From Roseburia sp. CAG:303 (GTDB taxonomy: Bacteria > Bacillota > Clostridia > Lachnospirales > Lachnospiraceae): 17,525 nucleotides of DNA. The notes beneath the pieces were generated by a model. It saw only the letters and a list, made by a program, of their open reading frames with translations. It was not told where the DNA came from and did no database searches. Position 1 is the first letter of the stretch; the number at the start of each line of letters is the position of its first letter. This document shows, piece after piece, positions 7,339-15,378 of the stretch. Made by a program: the position numbers and the translations under genes. Where the stretch lies: contig FR900151.1 of NCBI GenBank assembly GCA_000437755.1, positions 6,159-23,683 of the forward strand. The letters run 5' to 3'.

Positions 7339-9025
7339 TTATAAATCAAATCCAAAATTATCCGAAAAAGCCAAGTCCATGATTACCTCGTGACGGAACA
7401 CCTCGACATCATTGCTTTCATCATACGCAACCAGATAATACTTTCTGTTCTTATCGTATTTCTTATTTTTGAATGTAAAGCGCATACGGAACAAGCGTTT
7501 CTGAACATCTTCATCACGCTTATCAGCAATATAGATGTTCTCATTAGAAATCTTCTCGTTATTATCTGAAATAAAATACAGCTTGTCATCCGCTTTCTTA
7601 ACAACATCGCTTCCGAGCATATATCCCAGACTAATATTACATACACCCTGCTCTGTGATTGGCTCTTTTGACACGATATATCTTCTTTTCACAAATCTGT
7701 TAGAATCACTCATACCGCCGATTTTATCACTTGTTGTTACTTTATCTCTTTTATAGATAAAACCATGATCTGCGGTCACAATAAACCGATATGTATTTCC
7801 ACTTGTAGAAATCTTCTGAATCAGCTTTGCAATTTCATCGACCGCTTTCTCACAGGCTTCAAATACTGCATCTTCCTCATGTTCTCCAGTATTATCAATC
7901 TGATCATGATAAACATATACAACAGATTGAGCTGTAAATACATCTCGAAGCTCCTGCCCCTTCAGACTTTTCATATCGTCAAATTGTACGCATTTGCTCT
8001 CCGGCTCATAAGACTGCAATACTGCCTGTCTGGCAGCCAGATCAATCGCATATTTGCCATCCACAACCTCTCTGAAATCATCCGTCAGCTCCAATGTCTT
8101 GTGCGGCAGCAATGCTTCCATTCCCAGCCTTGTGTAAGAAGGTAATACACTCTGTAATGTTTGTCTATCAGACAGTCACTTGACACATATGCATCAATAA
8201 TCTTCTGAAAGCCATTCGGAGCTTCATATCTTGCTTTTCACGGTATAAAATATTGTTCAGAAGGTTGTCCAGAAATGCAATGATATTACCTGACTTATAG
8301 GAAATAAACTTCTTCCAGCTCTTCGGCATCTCAGCATCAATGTAGCGGTCTGCATAGGTCACAAACATGGTAATGACCAGTTTCTCCAAGTTTGGTGCGT
8401 CCATAGAAAAACCAAATTGCTGCTCACACAACTTCCAGAAATCGCCCTCTATATCATACTTGGCAAATTCTGCCAGATATTTATTGTCTGTCAGGCTGTC
8501 CTCTGTGATCAGTACACGGATCACTTCATCAAAAGAATTGGTTCTCGTCCTGCATACAGCACTCATGATGCCTGTCAGAATGTTTTCCTCATTGAAGTTT
8601 TCAATTTCCAAATCATAAAACCGCTGCAATCGCTCTTTATTTCCAAAGAACTTGATATGCTTTTCAATGATTGGCTTATATTTTTCCTCAATTCCGAGAT
8701 CTACTGACACCAACGATGCTCTATCCGCATAAAATCGTTTGGAATAAGCACAAGTATCCTCCAGATGATTTTATGTTACTGGCGGTTTTGGAAAAGGTGC
8801 ATAAATCAGATAATTTGTTGTGGTATCCACTTTTTCAAGAAAATACTTTGTATAAAACTGGTTATCCTTTGTCAGCTTGTAGACCTTGGCATTTTCCAGT
8901 TCCATACTGTCAATATCCTCAGCAAAATCTGTCGCATCGTCATACCAGAATACCAATTTACGGTGTTCTCCGGTAAATTCCGTATTCAGTTTACCTACAA
9001 TCTGCTTTAGGTTTAATTCTGCCAT
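7339..9025 (-). pseudogene. pglZ: pglZ relic (BREX phosphatase-superfamily protein), nonsense codon plus deletions
   Basis: PglZ of type 1 BREX is an alkaline-phosphatase-superfamily protein of about 850 residues. The start MAELNLKQIVGKLNTEFTG with LVFWYDDATDF is typical. An in-frame TAA at 8771-8773 cuts it after 84 codons, yet the same frame continues (NHLEDTCAYSKRFYADRAS) to 8168. Near 8228-8242 and again near 8150-8166 the coding frame jumps: ARYEAPNGFQKIIDAYV and CLIDKHYR appear in one frame, then LQSVLPSYTRLGMEALLPHK in another. These jumps fit internal deletions, the second removing the stretch where the family has its ISDALRYE nucleophile motif. The last frame (to 7339) keeps FIVTADHGFIYKRDK but joins SLGYMLG directly to SDVVKKADDKLYFISD near 7605-7618, losing the HGG-type metal-binding hairpin. 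It ends in the usual FGF-type tail. It is not expected to be functional. Confidence 0.8.
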
Positions 9026-9033
9026 TGTTTTAC

Positions 9034-9120
9034 CTCATCATTCACGTGAACATTCACTTCGTCATTCACCCCTTCATCCTATACTTTGGGGTTCATTTAG
9101 AGGTTCATTTTGGGGTTCAC
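9034..9120 (-). repeat. degenerate 12-bp tandem repeat coding VNxx, with in-frame stops
   Basis: Reading the ATPase gene's own frame through its stop gives successive 12-bp units: GTGAACCCCAAA, ATGAACCTCTAA, ATGAACCCCAAA, GTATAGGATGAA, a 3-bp insert, GTGAATGACGAA, GTGAATGTTCAC and GTGAATGATGAG. They code for V/M-N-x-x units broken by TAA (9097-9099) and TAG (9079-9081). The last unit supplies the GAGG ribosome binding site of pglZ. It resembles the VNDE-type repeat tracts found in proteins of this ATPase family, so the gene may once have had a longer tail. Confidence 0.7.
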
Positions 9121-10578
9121 TTCCCAATATCCCTTTTGGCTGCTTCCAACACGCCTTACAATTCCTTCATGTTTCATTTTCTTTAGATAGTATTTTACTC
9201 TGTCAATTTTCCAGTCAAGTACATTCGCTATTTCTCTTTGAGATGTATACGGATTTGTTTTAATTATCTCCAATATTTTTTTATCTTCATCACCTATAAC
9301 AGTCTGAATATCATCTCGGATTATATTCTGAGAGACTTGGGTAGTACTTGGGGCAACTTGGGTAGCTTGGGTAGCTTGGGTAGTACCAAGCTGAACATTC
9401 TCTGTATTGCGATAAAGATTGATCCGAAGATCTGTATCCATATCAAAAAATTCCGGTTCTTGCAGCCCATAATCCTGCATATTCTTCATCAATTTGGGGA
9501 TTCCACTTCCCCATGCTTCAATCAGATTCATATATAAGAAGGCATGAGCTAATGCTCGATTTCGGATTTTTGAATATCCTTCTTTCATCTTATCCAATGT
9601 GACTCCCGGCATAAGACCACCTGGTGAAGTGATTTCCAACCGGTTATCATAAATAGCAACCTGAATATGTGAACTTTGTAAGAAACTGCAATTCATAACC
9701 GCATTAATAATCAACTCTCTGATGCTGTCCGGCGGCAACTCATAAATATCCTGCCGATAGATACCGTTCAATCTTGCACCAAGATGAATATTTCGTAGTA
9801 CAAACTGAAATGCCTCATCTATCTGTTTCCACAACGGTCCATCATATTCTCGTTTATCCACAAAAACAGAACGAGTATTGCCCTTGAACATTCCACACTG
9901 AATTTGTGAAAGGAAATAATCTTCGCCCCGTAAAAAGACATATCCGTTGGTAGGCTGAATACTGCCATCCTCTGCCTCTGCCAAAAGTCCCCAGCTAAGC
10001 AATACATTTTTTGTCACATCTTTTACAGCTTCCTTTTGTACTTCAGACTTTGCATTAGCAATTGCCACCTCTTTCATTTGGCGACAAAGTTCCTCTATTT
10101 CTTCATCAGATACTGTTCTATCTCTGCAAATCACTTTATCATAAGAACGTCCCTCATCTTCATAATACATCTCAGCAGCAAGTTCTCGATCTGCATGACG
10201 AGTCGTTCCAGACACCCTTATAAATGTCCCTTCTTTGATTCCCATAGATTTAATATAATATGGACGCTGTTTTCCAGCACTAATCTCTGCTATGATTATC
10301 GTCTTATCATCAATTGTCTGCAAATAAACATCTGGAATAACAACGGGTTCACAGCTATCAGAAATTGCAGTGGTAATGGCATCAATCTCTGAAAAGACTT
10401 TTTCTTTTGGAATTCCTACGACCTCAAGGCTTGTATCGTCCACTCCAAATACAATACACCCACCATGACCATTTGAAAAAGCCACAACTGTCTTCATATA
10501 TTTGCTGCTATCTTTTGGTCTTTGTACTTTAAATTCTACATTCTTCGACTCTCCCGCCAGAATTTCTTCTATTATCAA
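9097..10578 (-). CDS. AlbA/Schlafen-type ATP-binding protein with C-terminal winged helix (BREX-island gene)
   Basis: About 493 residues. The N-terminal part (roughly 1-130) is an AlbA_2/Schlafen-like nucleic-acid-binding domain: GESKNVEFK, VVAFSNGHGGCIVFGVDD and TFIRVSGTTRHA. A middle region (about 285-390) matches the GHKL-like ATPase half of this family: DSIRELIINAVMNCSFLQSS, AIYDNRLEITSPGG and LIEAWGSGIPKLM. A Q/T-rich linker with short repeats follows, then a winged-helix domain (about 430-490, TSQREIANVLDW, KMKHEGIVRRVGSSQKGYWEV). I chose the TTG at 10578 because GAGGTGA lies 5 bp upstream; the GTG at 10587 would abut that site with no spacing. Proteins of this class are often called putative transcriptional regulators, and some occur inside BREX loci. 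It sits between the pglX tail and pglZ and is the only undamaged gene of the island. Confidence 0.85.
   Translation of the reverse strand: MIIEEILAGESKNVEFKVQRPKDSSKYMKTVVAFSNGHGGCIVFGVDDTSLEVVGIPKEKVFSEIDAITTAISDSCEPVVIPDVYLQTIDDKTIIIAEISAGKQRPYYIKSMGIKEGTFIRVSGTTRHADRELAAEMYYEDEGRSYDKVICRDRTVSDEEIEELCRQMKEVAIANAKSEVQKEAVKDVTKNVLLSWGLLAEAEDGSIQPTNGYVFLRGEDYFLSQIQCGMFKGNTRSVFVDKREYDGPLWKQIDEAFQFVLRNIHLGARLNGIYRQDIYELPPDSIRELIINAVMNCSFLQSSHIQVAIYDNRLEITSPGGLMPGVTLDKMKEGYSKIRNRALAHAFLYMNLIEAWGSGIPKLMKNMQDYGLQEPEFFDMDTDLRINLYRNTENVQLGTTQATQATQVAPSTTQVSQNIIRDDIQTVIGDEDKKILEIIKTNPYTSQREIANVLDWKIDRVKYYLKKMKHEGIVRRVGSSQKGYWEVNPKMNL
9336..9383 (-). repeat. 9-bp tandem repeat in the linker of the AlbA/Schlafen ATPase
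   Basis: CTTGGGTAG (plus strand) occurs three times back to back at 9357-9383 and once more at 9336-9344. On the coding strand it gives the in-frame linker TTQATQATQ...TTQ. The unit is a multiple of three, so copy-number change would lengthen or shorten the linker between the ATPase and winged-helix domains without breaking the frame. Confidence 0.9.
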
Positions 10579-10602
10579 TGCACTCACCTCTCATCTATTT
10601 TC

Positions 10603-10778
10603 TTATTGCTTTGCCATAATATTCTTAGAACCAGCCAATATCTCATAAAACTTGCCATCTGCGGCTGTCTGCATCTTGCGGTAATTGACTTTGACTCCAT
10701 CATCCAAATCAAGTTCGATTCTCGAAAGTGCTAAATGTCCGATTTTTTCATCATATTCCCGGCACTCTTTTAGCCAAA
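10603..10778 (-). pseudogene. pglX: pglX relic: C-terminal tail only (BREX adenine methyltransferase)
   Basis: This frame reads WLKECREYDEKIG, then SRIELDLDDGVKVNY, and stops at 10603. The RIELDLDDGVKVNY box close to the C-terminus is characteristic of PglX, the roughly 1,200-residue adenine-specific methyltransferase that marks host DNA in BREX. Only the last 58 or so codons remain, and the frame is closed by a TGA just upstream of the junction near 10765-10778. There is no start codon or ribosome binding site, so it is a non-coding scar. It lies 24 bp before the chosen start of the ATPase gene, matching pglX being followed by accessory genes and pglZ. The assignment is from recalled family motifs. 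Confidence 0.7.
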
Positions 10779-10913
10779 GAGATTTTCATTCTGGTTCTTT
10801 TCCTTGATCTCATCCAGTGTCATACCCTCAGACAAGAGCTTTACTACTGTCTTAAATTCCATGAACCAGAACGAAAACTTCGCTGCTCCTGCACTATATT
10901 CCCGTCTATTCAT
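10770..10913 (-). pseudogene. brxA: brxA relic: N-terminal 47 codons (BREX DUF1819 protein)
   Basis: The reading MNRREYSAGAAKFSFWFMEF, followed by TVVKLLSEGMTLDEIKEKN and NLFG, matches the start of BrxA (DUF1819), the first gene of type 1 BREX operons and normally about 200 residues long. It ends at a TAA exactly where pglX-tail sequence begins, so a single deletion joined brxA to the end of pglX. The start codon overlaps the hemZ stop (ATGA), with GAGGAAGG about 9 bp upstream. The 47-residue fragment could therefore still be translated by coupling, but it lacks most of the domain. Confidence 0.75.
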
Positions 10914-12340
10914 TTTACTATACCTTCCTCAAACAGTTTCTCTTTCCGTTCTATCATCTCATCAATACGTTCTATGTATTGTGTCACATCTTTCACATTC
11001 GCACAGCGTTCAATACGTCCATCCGGATAAATTCGTTTTGTCACAGAACCTGCACCCAGTGCAACAATCGTCTGTTTCTCTTCCATAATCAAAATATTGT
11101 AAACCCCGGCTTTTCCTATCCTGGCATATCCGACATTTTCCATATTGCCCGCAATATTTTTCTGACGGTACATATAATAAGGAGTCATATCCATATTCTC
11201 GGCTGCTGCTGCACATAATTCCATGATCTGCTCATTGTTTTCAATGGTAAAGTCTTTGTACTGTTCCTTCATGATATTTAAACGTGCGGCACGCTTGATG
11301 GCAAGAGAATGGATCGTAAGGCTGTCAGGATTTAACTTCTGTACTTCTTCCATGGAAAAACGGATATCTTCCATCGTTTCACCCGGCAGACCAACAATGA
11401 AGTCCATGTTGATATTATCAAATCCCATACTTCTTGCCATCTGAAATGTTTCCTTTACCTGCTCTACGGTATGGTATCTTCCTATCAGATCCAGTGTTTT
11501 CTGGTTCATGGTCTGAGGATTAATCGAGATCCGGGTTACACCGTGTTTTAATAATACTGCCAGCTTCTCCGGTGTAATGCTGTCCGGGCGTCCGGCTTCC
11601 ACGGTAAATTCCTGGTTATGGGAAAAATCGAAACTATCCCTTACTGCATGGAGCAGGCGATCTAACTGTTCCGGTTCTAATGTGGTCGGTGTTCCCCCGC
11701 CGATATAAATACTGTTTAATTTCCGATCTGCGAAGCGGGCTGACGCATAGGAAATCTCCTTTAACAGGGCAGTTACATAGTCATCCGCTTTTTTTGCATA
11801 TGCCCCGATGGGATAGGAGGTAAAAGAACAGTACAGGCAGGTGGTCGGGCAGAATGGTATTCCGATATACAGGCTGTAGCCTTCTTCGTAATCAATTTTT
11901 TCCAGAAGTTTTATTTCACGCCGTGCAATCTGGATTCCCAGTGCTGCCTTTTCATCTGTAACATAGTAATTCTCTTTTAAAAAAGAAGTGATTTCTTCGT
12001 CCGTAACATCCGGTGCGGCTTCTATCATGGTTACAATTAATTTTGTCGGCCGGATGCCCGTCAATGCCCCCCACGGAAGTTCTGCCTTTGTCAGTTCGTG
12101 CATTACCCTGTAAATCTGCTTTTTTAATTCCTTTTTGAGATATTTTTTCTCCGGACCTTCTGCAAGACCTTCCGTATGGATTCCCTCACAGTCCACATAG
12201 ATCTGCTGTCCTTCCACGGTAAGCATCATTTTTTTCTCTTCCAGCTCCTGCTCCATGCCGGACTGGGCAAGAAATGATTTTACAAGAATGGAAGATTCAT
12301 ATAAAAATTCTTCGCTGTCTATATTTAATTCGAGCTTCAT
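10910..12340 (-). CDS. hemZ: radical SAM coproporphyrinogen III oxidase-like protein HemZ
   Basis: A 476-residue protein with a HemZ-type N-terminal region of about 150 residues (including ELPWGALTGIRPTKL near 87-101), then a radical SAM domain. The iron-sulfur triad is in PFCPTTCLYCSF: Cys164, Cys168 and Cys171. Further family motifs are SIYIGGGTPTTL, EFTVEAGRPDSIT, RISINPQTMNQKTLDLIGR and DFIVGLPGETMEDI. The C-terminal HemN-like part includes TPYYMYRQKNIAGNMENVGY. The family is linked to oxygen-independent oxidation of coproporphyrinogen III, though many clostridial members lack a complete heme pathway and the true role may differ. The start has AGGAAAGGA upstream. Downstream, the stop overlaps the start of the brxA relic by ATGA; in related genomes I would expect hisS here. 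Confidence 0.9.
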   Translation of the reverse strand: MKLELNIDSEEFLYESSILVKSFLAQSGMEQELEEKKMMLTVEGQQIYVDCEGIHTEGLAEGPEKKYLKKELKKQIYRVMHELTKAELPWGALTGIRPTKLIVTMIEAAPDVTDEEITSFLKENYYVTDEKAALGIQIARREIKLLEKIDYEEGYSLYIGIPFCPTTCLYCSFTSYPIGAYAKKADDYVTALLKEISYASARFADRKLNSIYIGGGTPTTLEPEQLDRLLHAVRDSFDFSHNQEFTVEAGRPDSITPEKLAVLLKHGVTRISINPQTMNQKTLDLIGRYHTVEQVKETFQMARSMGFDNINMDFIVGLPGETMEDIRFSMEEVQKLNPDSLTIHSLAIKRAARLNIMKEQYKDFTIENNEQIMELCAAAAENMDMTPYYMYRQKNIAGNMENVGYARIGKAGVYNILIMEEKQTIVALGAGSVTKRIYPDGRIERCANVKDVTQYIERIDEMIERKEKLFEEGIVK

Positions 12341-12364
12341 TAAGTTAAAAATCCTTTCCTGTTG

Positions 12365-12994
12365 TTAAAACATCGTCCGCTCTTCGCCGATGGAAGTAGC
12401 CGGGCCATGTCCAGGGAAAACTGGTGTATCATCCGCAAGCGGCAGCAGTTTGTTTTTAATGGAATCAAACAATGCCCTTCCGTTTGAGGTCGGAAAATCA
12501 TATCTTCCGACACTTCCCTGAAATAGGGTATCTCCACTGAACAGTACCTGTTCCCCGTCACAGGAAATAAGATAGGACATACCACCCTTTGTATGCCCCG
12601 GAGTAGCCAGTGCCGTGATATTCAGACCGGCAAGGAAGAGCTTCTGCATATCCTCAAGATAGTCGGTTGCATCTATGATAAACGGATGCTCCCCCATTAA
12701 CTCGGAAAGATTATTATAACTATTTCTTAACACTTCTTTTTCTTCGCTTCCTGCATAGACCGGAACATGAAACTGCCGTTTAACCGCTTCTACTGCGCCG
12801 ATATGGTCATAATGTCCATGAGTCAGAAGAACTGCCACAGGTTCTAACAATTCATCGTTTATGGTAGCAATAATCCGATCCGGCTGATCCGCAGGATCGA
12901 TGATCATACATTCCTTTGTATTTTCCTTATGCACCAGATAACAGTTTGTCCGGATTGGTCCAAGTACAAGTTTCGATATATTAATCTGATTCAT
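12365..12994 (-). CDS. metallo-beta-lactamase-fold hydrolase (glyoxalase II-like)
   Basis: A 209-residue binuclear-metal hydrolase of the glyoxalase II/YqgX type. The metal ligands are visible: THGHYDH with His59, His61, Asp63 and His64; TPGHTKGG with His134; SGDTLFQGSVGR with Asp155; and PGHGPAT with His196. It lacks the C-terminal helical extension of true glyoxalase II, so the substrate is uncertain. The start has AAAGGA about 8 bp upstream, and the gene begins 17 bp after the rel stop and ends 24 bp before hemZ. A hydrolase of this class between rel and hemZ is common in clostridia. The tail (GEERTMF) is a few residues shorter than the xNPFL-type ending usual in the family, with no other sign of damage. 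Confidence 0.88.
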   Translation of the reverse strand: MNQINISKLVLGPIRTNCYLVHKENTKECMIIDPADQPDRIIATINDELLEPVAVLLTHGHYDHIGAVEAVKRQFHVPVYAGSEEKEVLRNSYNNLSELMGEHPFIIDATDYLEDMQKLFLAGLNITALATPGHTKGGMSYLISCDGEQVLFSGDTLFQGSVGRYDFPTSNGRALFDSIKNKLLPLADDTPVFPGHGPATSIGEERTMF

Positions 12995-13011
12995 TCTGTA
13001 TCCTTTCTTCT

Positions 13012-15309
13012 TTAGCCCGTAGTACGTTCAATGTCTATGACATTATCAATGGCTCTTATTTTCTCTATAATTCTGACCATCTGCGGTTTGCCCTGTGTCA
13101 GGAACGATACCTCAATGGTTGCAATTTCCTGTTTGCTGGTACGGCTGTTCATGGCACGCACATCGATGTCATTTTCCGTAAATACACGCGAAATATCCGC
13201 AAGAAGTCCGGTCCGGTTATTTGCAAATATCTTGATTTCACCCATGTATTTCTGATCGGACTTTTCTTCCAGACTGCTTGCTTCCCAGTCCGCTTCAATG
13301 ACTCTGGCACGCTCGATTTCCGGCAGATTCATAATGTTGACGCAGTCGGTACGGTGAATGGATATTCCCCTTCCGCGCGTGATAAATCCAACGATCTCAT
13401 CTCCCGGCACCGGGTTGCAGCATTTAGAATACCGGACGGAAACATCATGCGTACCTTTCACCACGATGCTGCTCTTTGGCTTGATCAGATATTTGTTATC
13501 CTTATTTTCGGAAATCTCTTCAAGAATCTGTTCATCCGTAATCAGCTTTTTATGCTTCTTCTCATATTCTTCGTAAAGCTTGTTTACGATCTGTCCTTCC
13601 TTGAGTCCTCCGTGTCCTACGGCAGCCATGATGGAATCCCAGTCCCGGAAACTGTATTTCTTCAGAAGTTTTTCCATGTATTCCGGTTTGGTAATATCGC
13701 TTAATATGATTCCTTTCGCTTTACAATATTTATCGATCAGATTCTTTCCGCGGATAATATTGTCTTCCTTTAATTCGCCCTTAAACCACTGGTTAATCTT
13801 ATTCTTCGCCTGCGTGCTTTTTACGATATTCAGCCAGTCACGGCTCGGTCCTTTGGAATTCTGGGAAGTAATAATTTCGATCCGGTCCCCATTCTGGATC
13901 ACATAATCGATCGGAACCATCTTTCCATTTACTCTTGCACCGACCATCTTATTGCCAACGGCACTGTGTATACTGTATGCAAAATCAATCGGTGTAGAAC
14001 CTGCCGGAAGATTTAAGACATCTCCGGTCGGGGTAAAGCAATATACATCTTCTGCAAAAAGGTTCAAATCACTTTTTAAGAGTGACATAAATTCCCTGTT
14101 GTCTGACATCTCCATCTGCCATTCCAGAATCTGCCGCAGCCAGCTTAATTTCTCTTCTTCCGTGCCAGGTGTCAGCCTGCCATTCGGATTTTCTTTGTAT
14201 TTCCAGTGTGCGGCGATACCGTATTCTGCTGTTCTATGCATCTCCATGGTACGAATCTGCACTTCGAACGGCTGTCCGGAAGGTCCTATCAGTGTCGTAT
14301 GAAGTGACTGGTAATTATTCGGCTTCGGCATCGAGATATAATCCTTGAAACGTCCCTGAATTGGTTTGTATTTTTCATGAATAATTCCGAGTGCCGTATA
14401 ACAGTCTTTCACACTGTCTACAATAATACGGACGGCAAACAGATCGAGGATTTGATCAAAGGTCTTATGCTGTGTCACCATCTTCTTATAGATACTGAAG
14501 GTATGTTTCATTCTTCCATATACATGGGCATCAATCGATGCTTCCCGCATAAAGCCTTCGATTTCGCTGACCAGCTCCTTAATGCCTTCTTCGCCCTGAC
14601 TGAATTTGGCATTTCTCAGTTCTTCGACCTCGTTATATTTATCTGGTTCAAGATAACGCAGGGAAAGATCGTCCAGTTCAATTTTTATTTTGGAGATACC
14701 GAGCCGGTCAGCAAGCGGTGCGTAGATATCCATGGTCTCCCTTGATTTCTCTGCCTGCTTCTTTGTATTCATGTATTCCAGTGTTCTCATGTTATGCAGC
14801 CGGTCGGCAAGTTTTACCACGATAACCCGGATATCCTTTGCCATGGCAAGAAACATCTTTCTTAAATTTTCCGCCTGTATCTCGACTTTGTCCTTGGAAT
14901 AACTTAACTGGGTAAGCTTGGTAACACCATCTACCAGCAGTGCTACTTCATCCCCGAATTCCTGACGTACCTGTTCCAGCGTAACATCCGTATCTTCTAC
15001 AATATCATGCAGGATACCTGCAATGATGGATTCCTTATCCAGTTCCAGTTCCGCAAGAATAATCGCAACGGAAACCGGATGAATGATATAGGGTTCACCG
15101 GAACGCCGTTTCTGATCCTTATGTGCTGCCGATGCCATTTTATAAGCTTTTTCGATCTGGGACAAATCGGTAGCCGGACGGTATTTGCGTATGGTATCAA
15201 TCAGCGTATGATATAATTCTTCCGGATTCTCATATTCCGATTCTTCTTTTACTTTATGCGGCAATTCGATCGTCTTCGTTTCTGTTGTAATAATCTTATC
15301 TTCAGCCAT
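13012..15309 (-). CDS. rel: bifunctional (p)ppGpp synthetase/hydrolase (RelA/SpoT, Rel)
   Basis: The stringent-response enzyme that makes and degrades (p)ppGpp, acting at the ribosome. The 765-residue length and full domain set indicate a long Rel. The HD hydrolase domain (about 55-200) has RRSGEPYIIHPVSVA, ILHDIVEDT (His101-Asp102) and VKLADRLHNMRTL, so hydrolysis should be active. The synthetase domain (about 240-400) contains RFKDYISMPKPNNYQSLHTT and EVQIRTMEMHRTAEYGIAAH. Then come TGS (VYCFTPTGDVLNLPAGSTP), the zinc-finger/conserved cysteine region (VRYSKCCNPVPGDEIVGFIT) and a C-terminal ACT domain (NRTGLLADISRVFTENDI). A likely promoter lies 70-98 bp upstream, overlapping the apt terminator, and a 13-bp palindrome lies in the leader. 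Confidence 0.97.
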   Translation of the reverse strand: MAEDKIITTETKTIELPHKVKEESEYENPEELYHTLIDTIRKYRPATDLSQIEKAYKMASAAHKDQKRRSGEPYIIHPVSVAIILAELELDKESIIAGILHDIVEDTDVTLEQVRQEFGDEVALLVDGVTKLTQLSYSKDKVEIQAENLRKMFLAMAKDIRVIVVKLADRLHNMRTLEYMNTKKQAEKSRETMDIYAPLADRLGISKIKIELDDLSLRYLEPDKYNEVEELRNAKFSQGEEGIKELVSEIEGFMREASIDAHVYGRMKHTFSIYKKMVTQHKTFDQILDLFAVRIIVDSVKDCYTALGIIHEKYKPIQGRFKDYISMPKPNNYQSLHTTLIGPSGQPFEVQIRTMEMHRTAEYGIAAHWKYKENPNGRLTPGTEEEKLSWLRQILEWQMEMSDNREFMSLLKSDLNLFAEDVYCFTPTGDVLNLPAGSTPIDFAYSIHSAVGNKMVGARVNGKMVPIDYVIQNGDRIEIITSQNSKGPSRDWLNIVKSTQAKNKINQWFKGELKEDNIIRGKNLIDKYCKAKGIILSDITKPEYMEKLLKKYSFRDWDSIMAAVGHGGLKEGQIVNKLYEEYEKKHKKLITDEQILEEISENKDNKYLIKPKSSIVVKGTHDVSVRYSKCCNPVPGDEIVGFITRGRGISIHRTDCVNIMNLPEIERARVIEADWEASSLEEKSDQKYMGEIKIFANNRTGLLADISRVFTENDIDVRAMNSRTSKQEIATIEVSFLTQGKPQMVRIIEKIRAIDNVIDIERTTG

Positions 15310-15334
15310 CGTACATCACTCCATCCTTATATTT

Positions 15335-15347
15335 TGTGCCTGGCACA
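15335..15347. promoter_or_regulatory. 13-bp perfect palindrome in the rel leader
   Basis: TGTGCC-T-GGCACA is a perfect 6-bp inverted repeat around one base, 25 bp upstream of the rel start and downstream of the putative -10. It has the size of a small operator half-site pair or a short leader hairpin, but no T-run follows, so it is not a terminator. No binding protein can be named. Confidence 0.35.
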
Positions 15348-15378
15348 GGCCAACCTGTTATTTTCCTAATGATTCCCT

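Noticed and set aside
9336..9383. CRISPR-like short repeats.
   Set aside because: The 9-bp units are contiguous, without spacers, and in frame inside a coding sequence; they are a coding microsatellite.
6900..10920. Mobile-element borders, integrase or transposase genes, terminal inverted repeats or attachment sites around the island.
   Set aside because: None could be found by reading both strands; the ends merge directly into hemZ and the RHH promoter region.
12340..12400. Possible single-base frameshift at the 3' end of the metallo-hydrolase gene: dropping one T from TTTT would extend GEERTMF by eight residues (NNRKGFLT).
   Set aside because: The extension does not resemble the usual xNPFL ending and all metal ligands are already encoded. 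The present stop is acceptable.
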